NCBI RefSeq assembly: GCF_900188165.1 | Contig: NZ_FZOS01000014.1 | Location: 1 to 64,000, forward strand | From: Edaphosphingomonas laterariae | Lineage (GTDB): Bacteria; Pseudomonadota; Alphaproteobacteria; Sphingomonadales; Sphingomonadaceae | Reading direction: 5' to 3' | DNA length: 64,000 nt | The notes under the pieces: model-generated | Told to the model about the DNA's origin: nothing | What the model saw: only the letters and a program-made list of their open reading frames with translations | Database searches by the model: none | Shown: piece after piece, positions 47,097 to 55,754 of the stretch | Position numbering within the stretch: position 1 is the first letter of the stretch | Layout: every line of letters starts with the position of its first letter | Made by a program: the position numbers and the translations under genes

Positions 47097-47893
47097 CCGA
47101 ACGCCATCACGGTGATCAGCAGGTTGGAAACGAGGATCAGGATGAACGCGCTCACCACCGCGTCGCGCGTCGCCTCGCCCACGCCGGCCGCGCCGCCACC
47201 GGCCCGGAAGCCGTGATAGCAGCCCATCAGCGCGATGAAGAAACCGAACACTCCGGCCTTCACCAGCGCCATGCCGAAATCGCTCCACTCCAGGAACTGG
47301 CGCGTCACCCGCAGATAGCCGGTGGCGTTGAATCCCAGCTTGTAGACGGCGATCAGATAGCCGCCGAAAATACCGATGGCATTGGCCACCAGCACCATCA
47401 GCGGCAACGCGATCACGCAGGCCAGCAATCGCGGGGCGATCAGATAGCGATAGGGATCGGTGCGCAGCGTCGTCAGCGCGTCCAGCTGCTCGGTCACGCG
47501 CATGGTGCCCAGCTCGGCCGCCATCGCCGATGACACGCGCCCCGCCACCATCAGGCCCACCAGCACCGGCCCCAGTTCACGGACGATGCCGATCACCACG
47601 ATCGCCGGAACCGTCGATGTCGCGTTGAAGCGCGTGCCGGCGGTAAAGGTCTGCTGCGCCAATGCGGCGCCGGTGAAAACCGCGGTCAGGCCGACAACCG
47701 GAAGCGAAAACCAGCCGATATGGGCAAGCTGTTCGAACAGCTTGTTCGGATAATAAGGCGGGGTCAGCCCGCGCCGCAGCGTCTGGACGCCGAACAATGC
47801 GGTGCGGCCGACGGCGGCAAGCCAGCCGACCGCGATCCGCCCGATGGCGGCGAACAACGCTATGATCGGCCCGGCCGGGGAAGAATTTGTCAT
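47093..47893 (-). CDS. mlaE: MlaE-like ABC transporter permease
   Basis: 266 residues, five to six membrane spans. Family pattern: GWFSLPVVGLTAVFTGAALA, FNATSTVPAIVVIGIVRELGPVLVGLMVAGRVSSAMAAELGTMRVTEQLDAL, the permease core motif of MlaE/MCE systems. ATG 47893 overlaps the alr stop (ATGA), so three genes alr-mlaE-mlaF are translationally linked. Retrograde phospholipid or related lipid transport across the periplasm is the expected role. Confidence 0.92.
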   Translation of the reverse strand: MTNSSPAGPIIALFAAIGRIAVGWLAAVGRTALFGVQTLRRGLTPPYYPNKLFEQLAHIGWFSLPVVGLTAVFTGAALAQQTFTAGTRFNATSTVPAIVVIGIVRELGPVLVGLMVAGRVSSAMAAELGTMRVTEQLDALTTLRTDPYRYLIAPRLLACVIALPLMVLVANAIGIFGGYLIAVYKLGFNATGYLRVTRQFLEWSDFGMALVKAGVFGFFIALMGCYHGFRAGGGAAGVGEATRDAVVSAFILILVSNLLITVMAFG

Positions 47894-48942
47894 AACCAGC
47901 AACGCTGATAGCGGCGGCCGAGCGATGTCAGCAACTCATATTGCGACAATCCCGTGACCGCAGAAACGGATGGCAGGTCGTAGGCGATCTCCAGCCAGTC
48001 GCCTTCAGCCAGATCGGGCGCGCTGGTGACGTCCACCGCCAGCAGGTCCATCGAAACCCGGCCGAGCACCGGGCACGCCACATCGCCGGCCAGCGCCTGC
48101 CCCCGCCCTTCGCCGAACGCCCGCAAATAGCCGTCGGCATAGCCAATGTTCAGGATCGCCACGCGCGCCGCCGCCGGCGTGGTATAGATCGCGCCATAGC
48201 CCACCGCCCCGCCCTGCGGCACGATGCGGATCTGCAGGATCTGCGCATGGGGGCGGACGACCTTGCGGATATACCCTTCGGCGCCCGGCGCGGGGATACC
48301 GCCATAAAGGCCAAGGCCGGGCCGCGTCAGGCCGAAGGCGTAACGCTGCCCCAGGCAGATGCCCGCGGAATTGGCGAGGCTGTAGCGCCGCGCGGGCACG
48401 GCCGCCTTGACGCTGCGGAAGGTGAAGAGCTGCTGCTCGTTCATCGGATGGCCGGGCTCGTCGGCGCAGGCCAGGTGGCTCAGCAGCGTATCGATTTCCA
48501 ACCCGTCGAGCACGCCGGATCGCGCCTCTTCCGGGCTCAGGCCGAGCCGGTTCATGCCGGTATCGATCATCACGTCGCAGGCCCGGCCCGGCGCCGTCGC
48601 CTTCCACCGCGCCACCATCGCCGCGCTGTTCAGCACCGGCCGCGCGCTGCTGGCGATCGCCGCCGGAACGTCCGCCTCGCGCAGGCCGTGCAACACCGAT
48701 AGCGACAAGCCGTCGGGCAACGGCCCCAGCGCCGCCGCTTCCGCCCAGGTGGCGACGAAGAAGTCGCGGCAGCCCGCCTCGGCCAGCCGGCGCACCACTT
48801 CGCGCGCGCCCAGCCCATAGCCGTCCGCTTTTACCGCCGCTCCGCACAGAGCACGGCCGCTCGCCTCCGCAAACCAGCGCCAGTTGGCGACAAGGGCGGC
48901 GGTATCGAGGTCGAGGCGAAGCGGGAGATCAGGCGCAGTCAC
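47890..48942 (-). CDS. alr: Alanine racemase
   Basis: 350 residues. Fold type III PLP enzyme: pyridoxal Lys38 in GAAVKADGYGLGA, the second catalytic Tyr in VGYGAIY, RPGLGLYGG and GRVSMDLLAVDV near the C-terminus. Makes D-alanine for the wall. Start GTG 48942 (MTAPDLPLRLDLDT) is chosen as the frame continues to 49059 without homology. The last four bases overlap mlaE. Confidence 0.93.
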   Translation of the reverse strand: MTAPDLPLRLDLDTAALVANWRWFAEASGRALCGAAVKADGYGLGAREVVRRLAEAGCRDFFVATWAEAAALGPLPDGLSLSVLHGLREADVPAAIASSARPVLNSAAMVARWKATAPGRACDVMIDTGMNRLGLSPEEARSGVLDGLEIDTLLSHLACADEPGHPMNEQQLFTFRSVKAAVPARRYSLANSAGICLGQRYAFGLTRPGLGLYGGIPAPGAEGYIRKVVRPHAQILQIRIVPQGGAVGYGAIYTTPAAARVAILNIGYADGYLRAFGEGRGQALAGDVACPVLGRVSMDLLAVDVTSAPDLAEGDWLEIAYDLPSVSAVTGLSQYELLTSLGRRYQRCWL

Positions 48943-48994
48943 GGCCAAGCCGATAGGCAGGCGCAGGGCCAAGGGCAACCATGTCGTGGCGCGA

Positions 48995-49270
48995 TCAGAT
49001 CTCGTATTCGATCTGCCACTCCGGCTCGTTCCACGCCATCGGCCGGGATTCGCGCGCACGCGGGCTCGGCTGGCGCGCCGCCATCTGGGCGTGGAGCCGC
49101 TTCACCGCATTGCTGCCGGTGCGCACGCAAAAGGCCGGCACCACCGCATGAACCAGACAGGCGATGCCGCTTGTCACCATCGTCACCCCGAACCGGGAAG
49201 CGACGCCGAAATGCTCGAAATAGCTTTCGTTGACGCTGCGTGGATGGGCAAGGAACAGGCGATCGAACAT
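48995..49270 (-). CDS. DUF6356-like small membrane-associated protein
   Basis: 91 residues. Starts MFDRLFLAHPRSVNESYFEH, followed by a hydrophobic FGVTMVTSGIACLVHAVVPAFCV segment and VRTGSNAVKRLHAQM: the pattern that I recognise from small sphingomonad/caulobacter proteins called DUF6356. One membrane helix is likely. No function is known. ATG 49270; a GTG-like extension to 49360 is not supported. Located between alr and the 2-hydroxy-acid oxidase. Confidence 0.75.
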   Translation of the reverse strand: MFDRLFLAHPRSVNESYFEHFGVASRFGVTMVTSGIACLVHAVVPAFCVRTGSNAVKRLHAQMAARQPSPRARESRPMAWNEPEWQIEYEI

Positions 49271-49428
49271 GACGACTCCGTAACGCGGATGATCGGGCTT
49301 GGGCGCCCTAATGCCATGGCAAGGCCCGCCGGTCGACCTTGGCGGCGCGGGATGTGACAAAGCGCACGCGCCAAACGCGCCGAATTAGGCTATGCACGCG
49401 GCTTCATCCGTCGAGCCGAGAGGGCGTG

Positions 49429-50619
49429 ATGACCGCAAGCGACGCCGCCGCCACCGCACCTGACGCCGCCATCGGGCCAGTCCGCCAGAGCGAGATCTAT
49501 CTTGCCGGCCGGTTGCCGGAACCGCCGGTCGATCCCGATGCGCTGCGCGCCGCCGCCGAAGCCGCCCTCCCCGAAGCCGCCTTCGCCTATATCGATGGCG
49601 GCGCGGGCACCGGATCGACCATGGCCGAAAACCGCCACGCGCTCGATCGCTGGCGGATCGTGCCCCGGATGCTGGCCAGCGCGGAACAGCGCCATAGCGG
49701 CGTCGATCTGTTCGGCCGCGCCTTGCGCTCGCCCCTGCTCCTCGCGCCGATCGGCGTTCAGGAACTGGCGCATGCCGATGGCGATCTCGCCACCGCGCGC
49801 GCCGCCGCCACCGAACAGGTGCCGATGATATTTTCCAACCAGGCGTCGGTGCCGATGGAAGAAACCGCCGAAGCCATGGGCGACGCACCCCGCTGGTTCC
49901 AGCTCTATTGGAGCCGATCGGACGATCTGATCGCCAGCCTGATCGCGCGCGCGGAGGACGCGGGGTGCGACGCGATCGTCGTCACGCTCGATACCCCGCT
50001 GCTCGGCTGGCGCAACCGCGATCTCGATCTCGCGTCGCTGCCCTTCCTTCACGCCAAGGGCATCGCCCAATATCTGTCCGATCCCGTGTTCCGCGCGATG
50101 TTGAGCGATCCGCCGGAGGACGATCCGATGGCAGCGATTGCCCGCTTCCTGGCGATCTACACCAATCCCGCGATCGGCTGGGCGGACCTTCCTGCGCTGT
50201 GCGCGCGATGCCGGCTGCCGGTGCTGGTGAAAGGCATTCTCGATCCCGCCGACGCCGAACGCGCGATCGACGCCGGGGTCGACGGCATTATCGTGTCCAA
50301 TCATGGCGGGCGGCAGGTGGATGGCGCGGTCGGCGCCGCCGATGCGCTGGAACGGATCGTCGCCGCCGTCGGCACCAATGTGCCCATATTGTTCGATAGC
50401 GGCATCCGCAGCGGGGCGGACATGTTCCGCGCCCTGGCGCTGGGCGCGCGCGCCGTGCTGATCGGCCGCCCCTATATCTACGGGCTGGCGGTTGCGGGTG
50501 AAGCCGGCGTCCGCGCCGTGATCCGCAACCTGCTCGCCGAATTCGATCTGACGATGGCGCTGGCAGGCTGCCGCACCATCGCCGAGATCGACCGCAGCCG
50601 GATCATCCGCAGGGAATGA
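49429..50619 (+). CDS. FMN-dependent alpha-hydroxy-acid oxidase/dehydrogenase
   Basis: 396 residues, the lactate monooxygenase/glycolate-oxidase family. FMN and substrate residues occur in FQLYWSRSDD, VVTLDTPLLGWRNRDLD, SNHGGRQVDG (catalytic His and Arg) and FDSGIRSGADMFRALALGARAVLIGRP. A soluble flavin enzyme oxidising an L-2-hydroxy acid to the 2-oxo acid. By eye it is closest to the lactate 2-monooxygenase group, but the electron acceptor is not predictable. ATG 49429 after GAGAGGGCG. Convergent with the SDR at 50632. Confidence 0.9.
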   Translation: MTASDAAATAPDAAIGPVRQSEIYLAGRLPEPPVDPDALRAAAEAALPEAAFAYIDGGAGTGSTMAENRHALDRWRIVPRMLASAEQRHSGVDLFGRALRSPLLLAPIGVQELAHADGDLATARAAATEQVPMIFSNQASVPMEETAEAMGDAPRWFQLYWSRSDDLIASLIARAEDAGCDAIVVTLDTPLLGWRNRDLDLASLPFLHAKGIAQYLSDPVFRAMLSDPPEDDPMAAIARFLAIYTNPAIGWADLPALCARCRLPVLVKGILDPADAERAIDAGVDGIIVSNHGGRQVDGAVGAADALERIVAAVGTNVPILFDSGIRSGADMFRALALGARAVLIGRPYIYGLAVAGEAGVRAVIRNLLAEFDLTMALAGCRTIAEIDRSRIIRRE

Positions 50620-50631
50620 TCCAGCCCGGCA

Positions 50632-51453
50632 TCACACCATGTAGGAACCGCCATTGACGGTCAGCACGCTGCCCGTCGCATAGCTAGCGTCGTCCGAAGC
50701 GAGGAAGGCCACCGCCGCCGCCACTTCGTCGGGACGCGCCATGCGGCCAAGCGGGATCGCCGCTTCCATCGCCTGCACCATCGTATCCGGCACGCTCTGC
50801 ATGATCGGCGTGTTGGTCGGGCCGGGATGGACCGCATTGACGCGGATGCCACGCGACGAAAGCTCACGCGCGAGGCCGCGCGTCAGGCCGACCACGCCGG
50901 CCTTGCTCGTCACATAATGCATCGGTCCTTCGCCCGACGCGGCCGAGGTCGACGCGATGTTGACGATGCTGCCGCCATGATTTCCGGCAGCCATCAGCCG
51001 CACGGCGGCGCGGCTGCAGAAGAAGGCGCCGTCGAGATTGACGCCGATCACCTTGTGCCAGCCGGCATCCGACATGTGGATCAGCTGGTCGGGATGCGCG
51101 GTCGGCGTTTCGCCGCGCGCGATCTGCGCATGGCGTTCGGCCTGTCCGGCATACATCTGGTCGCTGCCATCATCCGGCCCCCGGCCGGTGCCGGCATTGT
51201 TGACCAGAATATCGACCCCGCCGAATGCATCGGCGACCTTCGCGAACACCGCGTCGACGGACGCGCTGTCGGAAACGTCGCAGGCGAAGCCCAGATGGCC
51301 CTCGCCGGCCAGCGTCGCCTTCGCCGCCGCCTCGTCCATGTCGAGAACCGCGACGCGCGCGCCTTCGGCCGCCAGACGCTCGGCAATCGCCTTGCCGATG
51401 CCCTGCGCGCCGCCGGTGACGACCGCGCGCTTGCCCTGCAACTTCCCGCTCAT
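50632..51453 (-). CDS. SDR family oxidoreductase with an insertion after NNAG
   Basis: 273 residues. TGGAQGIG, LVNNAG, Ser in VNIASTSA, YVTSK, AVHPGPTNTP and LTVNGGSYMV. Between NNAG and the fourth helix there is an extra ~30-residue loop (DGSDQMYAGQAERHAQIARG) found in mycofactocin-associated/steroid-type SDRs, a hint but not proof of that group. The ATG overlaps the stop of the upstream SDR (ATGA), so the two are coupled. Substrate unknown. Confidence 0.88.
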   Translation of the reverse strand: MSGKLQGKRAVVTGGAQGIGKAIAERLAAEGARVAVLDMDEAAAKATLAGEGHLGFACDVSDSASVDAVFAKVADAFGGVDILVNNAGTGRGPDDGSDQMYAGQAERHAQIARGETPTAHPDQLIHMSDAGWHKVIGVNLDGAFFCSRAAVRLMAAGNHGGSIVNIASTSAASGEGPMHYVTSKAGVVGLTRGLARELSSRGIRVNAVHPGPTNTPIMQSVPDTMVQAMEAAIPLGRMARPDEVAAAVAFLASDDASYATGSVLTVNGGSYMV

Positions 51454-52220
51454 GACGGCATGTAGAGCTGCATGGTCTTGCCACCGTCCACCGGCAGCGC
51501 GACGCCCGTCACATAGCTCGACTCGTCCGACGCGAGGAACAGAACCGCCTGCGCCAGTTCCTTCGGATCGCCGCTGCGCTCCATCGGGATCGCGGCGGTG
51601 GTCGCCTTGGCGGCGGCCGGCGCATATTCCTGGAACTGCAGCGTCGCCGGCGTGGCGATCTGCCCCGGCACGATGCTGTTGACGCGCACGCCATGCGGTG
51701 CGCCTTCGATCGCCGCGCAGGCCGAGAAGTGGATCAGCGCCGCCTTCGATGCCGAATAGCTCGGCATGCCCGGCATCGCGCGCATGCCGCACGCGGACGA
51801 GATGTTAACGATCGAACCGCGCCCGGCGGCGACCATCAGCTTCATCGCCTCACGCGTGCCGACGAACACCGCTTCGCCATTGACCGAGAAATCGCGGCGC
51901 CAGTCCTCGATCGTCAGGTCGACGAGCGACTTGTAGGTGGCCGACATGGCGTTGTTGATCAGCACGTCCAGCCGGCCATGGCGCTTGGCGACATCGGCGA
52001 TCAGCGCCGCATAGGCGTCGAGGTCCGACACGTCGAGCCGGTGCGCTTCCACCGATCCGCCCGCAGCGGCGATCGCCGCGCGCGTTTCTTCCAGCGGTTC
52101 GGGCCGGCGCGCGGCGATGACGACATGGCCGCCTTCCGCTGCAATCAGTTCCGCCGTCGCCCGGCCAATGCCTTCGCTGGCGCCGGTGATCAGCACGATC
52201 TTGTCGCGCATCCTGCCCAT
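51450..52220 (-). CDS. SDR family oxidoreductase
   Basis: 256 residues. TGASEGIG cofactor site, ARRP favouring NADP, LINNAMS instead of NNAG, Ser in VNISSACG, YSASK, IVPGQIATP and LPVDGGKTMQL. ATG 52220 is preferred since GGAG lies 5-8 bases upstream; the frame can extend five codons to TTG 52235. First gene of a coupled SDR pair with a probable promoter in the 168-base gap before coaA. Confidence 0.88.
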   Translation of the reverse strand: MGRMRDKIVLITGASEGIGRATAELIAAEGGHVVIAARRPEPLEETRAAIAAAGGSVEAHRLDVSDLDAYAALIADVAKRHGRLDVLINNAMSATYKSLVDLTIEDWRRDFSVNGEAVFVGTREAMKLMVAAGRGSIVNISSACGMRAMPGMPSYSASKAALIHFSACAAIEGAPHGVRVNSIVPGQIATPATLQFQEYAPAAAKATTAAIPMERSGDPKELAQAVLFLASDESSYVTGVALPVDGGKTMQLYMPS

Positions 52221-52388
52221 CTCAATCTCCTGCAATAAATCATGTCCGATCGGGCAAGCCCGACCGCGCGCGGCCGTGCTGCACGATTTCGCGATGGAAG
52301 CGAAGCGGAGAGTCTATTCCAAAAGCGCCAAATTTACACTGCGATCCAAATTTCGTCCGAAGCCGGCGAAAAATCGGACGGCCAGCGT

Positions 52389-53324
52389 TCAGAGGCGGCG
52401 GAGCTTCAGCCAGTCGACGCCATGATCGGCGCGCTTGTGCAGGATCACGTCGGCGCGCGATCGCGACGGCAGGATATTCTCGCGCAGATTGGGGCCGTTG
52501 ATCCGGCTCCACAAGTTCATCGCGAACGCCTCGGATTCCTCCAGCGGAACGCTTGCCATGTGGTGGAAATAGGATGCCGGGTTCTGGAACGCGGTCCGCT
52601 GCAGCAGCAGGAAGCGTTCGAGATACCAGCGCTCGATATTCTGTTCCTCGGCATCGATATAGATCGAAATGTCGAAGAAATCCGATGCCGTGAACACCGG
52701 CGCATGGGCCTTTTCGATGCCTGCGCCGAGTTGCAGGACGTTCAGCCCCTCGAAGATCAGGATGTCCGGCCGGTCGACGACATGTTCCTCGCCCGCCAAA
52801 ATGTCATAGGCCTGGTGCGAATAAACGGGCGATACGGCCCGCCCTGTCGCCCGCATGTCGGACAGGAAGCAGATCATGCGCTTGACGTCATAGCTTTCGG
52901 GAAAGCCCTTGCGCCCCATCAGCCCGCGCTTTTCCAGCTCGCGCGTCGGGAACAGGAAACCGTCGGTGGTGACGAGATCCACCTTGGGATGATCCGGCCA
53001 GCGCGAAAGCAGCGCGCGCAGCAACCGCGCAACGGTGCTCTTGCCCACCGCCACGCTGCCCGCCACCGCCACGATATAGGGCCGTGGCCAGCTCGGCCGG
53101 CCGACGAAATCGTCGGTCACACGGGCAAGCCCGCGCGATGCCGCGACGTGAAGGTTGATCAGGCGGGTCAGCGGGAGGAACACCTCCTCCACCTCGTCCA
53201 TCGATGTCGGCTCGTTGGTGCCGCGCAACGCCTCCACCTCGGCCTCGCTCAACATCATCGGCACGCTGGAGCGCAGGCGCGCCCACTCCGCACGGCTGAA
53301 CACCGAATGGCTCTCGCTTTCCAT
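52389..53324 (-). CDS. coaA: Type I pantothenate kinase
   Basis: 311 residues, same length as E. coli CoaA. P-loop GSVAVGKST at 89-97, then VDLVTTDGFLFPTREL, GFPESYD, IFEGLNVLQ and LRENILPSRSRADVILHK. Phosphorylates pantothenate, the first step of CoA synthesis, feedback-inhibited by CoA. ATG 53324 (MESESHSVF); the same frame runs on far upstream but is antisense to the amidase and not coding there. Confidence 0.95.
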   Translation of the reverse strand: MESESHSVFSRAEWARLRSSVPMMLSEAEVEALRGTNEPTSMDEVEEVFLPLTRLINLHVAASRGLARVTDDFVGRPSWPRPYIVAVAGSVAVGKSTVARLLRALLSRWPDHPKVDLVTTDGFLFPTRELEKRGLMGRKGFPESYDVKRMICFLSDMRATGRAVSPVYSHQAYDILAGEEHVVDRPDILIFEGLNVLQLGAGIEKAHAPVFTASDFFDISIYIDAEEQNIERWYLERFLLLQRTAFQNPASYFHHMASVPLEESEAFAMNLWSRINGPNLRENILPSRSRADVILHKRADHGVDWLKLRRL

Positions 53325-53426
53325 TTGCGCGCTTTGCGCAGACGTGGCGCCATCAGGCAAGACCAACCATGCGATTCGACCGTGCCGTTGCAGGACGGAC
53401 GCACCTGGTTCCGGGGGGCATACACG

Positions 53427-54815
53427 ATGACCAACCTTGCCGATCTTTCCGCCATCGATCTTCTGGCCGGCTATCGCGCCGGCGATTTTTCGCCAAGCGA
53501 AGCCATGGAAGCGGTGATCGCCCGTGCCGATGCGTGCGAACCCCGGCTCGCCGCGCTCTATGCTTATGATCCCGGTGCCGCTCGCCTCGCCGCCGCGCAG
53601 TCCACGGTGCGCTGGCACTCCGGTGCGCCCGTCCGCCCGCTCGATGGCGTGCCGGTCACGGTGAAGGAATTGATCGCAACGCAGGGCGTGCCCGTGCCGC
53701 TTGGCACCGCCGCCACCGATCTGGTTCCCGCCCCCGCCGATGCGCCTGCCGCCGCCCGGCTGCGCGAAGCCGGCGCCATCATCTTCGCCAAGACCACCGT
53801 GCCCGATTACGCGATGCTGTCGTCCGGCCTGTCGAGCTTTCATCCGCTCACCCGCAACCCCTGGCACCTCGATCGCAATCCGGGCGGCTCCAGCGCCGGC
53901 GCGGCCGCCGCGTCGGCCGCCGGCTACGGGCCGCTCCATGTCGGCACCGATATCGGCGGATCGATACGCCTGCCCGCCGGCTGGTGCGGCATCTTCGGGC
54001 TCAAGCCCAGCTTCGGCCGCGTGCCCGTCGATCCGCCCTATATCGGCCGGGTGGCCGGGCCGATGACGCGCACGGTTGCTGATTCCGCCCTGCTGATGGG
54101 CACGCTCAGCCAGCCCGATTATCGCGATCATATGGCCCTGCCGCCCGGCGCGATCGACTGGTCGGCGATCGACATGGATGTCGCGGGCCTGCGCATCGGG
54201 CTGATGATGGATGCCGGCTGCGGCCTGCCCGTCGATCCCGCGATCGCCGCTGCCGTGACCGCCGCGGCCAGGGCGCTGGAAGCGGCGGGCGCCTTCGTCG
54301 AGCCCGTCGCGCCCATCATCAGCCGCGAAATGCTCGACGGGCTCGATCGCTTCTGGCGAACCCGTTTCTGGTCGGACGTATCGCAAATGCCGGACGCGCG
54401 GCGCAACCGCATCCTGCCCTTCATCCGCCAATGGGTCGAAGGCGCCGACGGCATCGGCGGCGTCGATGTCTATCGCGGCTTTGCCCAGATCGACGCCATG
54501 GCATCCGCAGCGCATCGCGCGCTCGAACCCTTCGATTTCCTGATTTCGCCGACGGCGCCGATCGCAGCCTTCGCGGCCGAAGCCGCGAGCCCGACCGGCG
54601 ATCCGGCTCGGCCGTTCGAACATATCGCCTTCACGGTCGCCTTCAACATGTCGGGCCAGCCAGCCGGATCGGTGAATTGCGGCTTCACCGCCGAAGGTCT
54701 GCCCATCGGCCTGCAAATCGTTGCCAGGCGCTTCGACGATATGGGCGTCCTGCGTCTCGCCCAATGGATCGAGGCTACGGGGCTGGGCGCCCGGCCCTGG
54801 CCTGACCTGGCTTAA
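53427..54815 (+). CDS. Amidase-signature family hydrolase
   Basis: 462 residues. Ser-cisSer-Lys triad of the amidase signature: Lys in VPVTVKELI, cis-Ser in GGSSAGAAAA and the nucleophile in GTDIGGSIRLPAG. Substrate is an unknown amide. ATG 53427; the frame extends back to 52242 without homology. It is divergent from coaA, and its last four bases overlap the stop of the convergent esterase. Confidence 0.9.
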   Translation: MTNLADLSAIDLLAGYRAGDFSPSEAMEAVIARADACEPRLAALYAYDPGAARLAAAQSTVRWHSGAPVRPLDGVPVTVKELIATQGVPVPLGTAATDLVPAPADAPAAARLREAGAIIFAKTTVPDYAMLSSGLSSFHPLTRNPWHLDRNPGGSSAGAAAASAAGYGPLHVGTDIGGSIRLPAGWCGIFGLKPSFGRVPVDPPYIGRVAGPMTRTVADSALLMGTLSQPDYRDHMALPPGAIDWSAIDMDVAGLRIGLMMDAGCGLPVDPAIAAAVTAAARALEAAGAFVEPVAPIISREMLDGLDRFWRTRFWSDVSQMPDARRNRILPFIRQWVEGADGIGGVDVYRGFAQIDAMASAAHRALEPFDFLISPTAPIAAFAAEAASPTGDPARPFEHIAFTVAFNMSGQPAGSVNCGFTAEGLPIGLQIVARRFDDMGVLRLAQWIEATGLGARPWPDLA

Positions 54816-55735
54816 TCCGCGCGCGGCTTTGCCGGCGTCATGTCCAGTTCGGCGGCGATCAATTCCGCCGTGATGTTCCAGGCGGCACTGCCGGGCGCGA
54901 TCAGTTCGACATGGCCTTCGTCCGGCACGGTGATCAGCATCGGCTTCACCCCCTTGGCCGCCAGCTTGCGCGCATATGCCGCCGCCATCGCCGGCGGCGC
55001 GATCTTATCCTCGGCCGCGTTGACCAGTATCTGCTTCGCCCCGCCCTGCACCATGGCCGGCGGCGAAGTATCGCGAAAGCGATCGGGGCGAAGCTGCGTC
55101 ATCGGGCCGGCCATCGCCTTCGCCCCCGCGCTTAGGTCGCAGGGCCGGCTGCGATCCGCGATTTCCGCTTCCAGATCGGGCACGCCGCCAAGGCTGAAAA
55201 CGCTGTTGATCGCCACCGGCCGCTGCGCACGAAGCGGCCCGTTGCCGGCGATCGCCGGCCGCGCCGCCAGCCACAGGCCGAGATGCCCGCCCGCCGAATG
55301 GCCGACCACGACGATGCGATCCGCCTTCAGGCGAAACAGCGGTGCCAGCCGGCGCAGCGCGTCTCCCGCCGCAGCGATATCCTGATAGGTGCCGGGATAG
55401 CCGCCCCCCGGCCGATCGACACCGCGATATTCCACGTTCCAGACCGCGATGCCGCGCCGGGCGAGATCATCCGCCATCCAGTTCATCACGGTGCGATCGG
55501 CAACGCCGGTGCGCCAGCAGCCGCCATGGATGGCCATCACCACCGGAAAAGGCCCCTGCCCCGGCGGCAACCACAGTTCGGCGAATTGCAGGTCGCTTTT
55601 GCCATAAGCCAGCCGCGCCGATGGTTCGGGCCGTGGCCGGCTGGCCAGGTCCGACCATTGCATCGGGGCGGCAAAGGCCGCCGCGGATATCGCGGCGGCC
55701 ATGATCGTGGGAATGCAGCGTCGCAAAAAGCTCAT
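54812..55735 (-). CDS. Secreted alpha/beta hydrolase (esterase/lipase-like)
   Basis: 307 residues. Signal peptide 1-22 (FLRRCIPTIMAAAISAAAFA). The oxyanion-hole HGGCW, nucleophile GHSAGGH, and a C-terminal DEGHVEL His fit the carboxylesterase/acetyl-esterase (BD-FAE-like) group. Predicted exported. Upstream in the same direction is the KstD-like gene, so it may take part in the same catabolic unit, perhaps releasing an ester-linked substrate, an inference from position only. Confidence 0.85.
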   Translation of the reverse strand: MSFLRRCIPTIMAAAISAAAFAAPMQWSDLASRPRPEPSARLAYGKSDLQFAELWLPPGQGPFPVVMAIHGGCWRTGVADRTVMNWMADDLARRGIAVWNVEYRGVDRPGGGYPGTYQDIAAAGDALRRLAPLFRLKADRIVVVGHSAGGHLGLWLAARPAIAGNGPLRAQRPVAINSVFSLGGVPDLEAEIADRSRPCDLSAGAKAMAGPMTQLRPDRFRDTSPPAMVQGGAKQILVNAAEDKIAPPAMAAAYARKLAAKGVKPMLITVPDEGHVELIAPGSAAWNITAELIAAELDMTPAKPRAD

Positions 55736-55754
55736 CGCGCCAGCATGATGCAAC

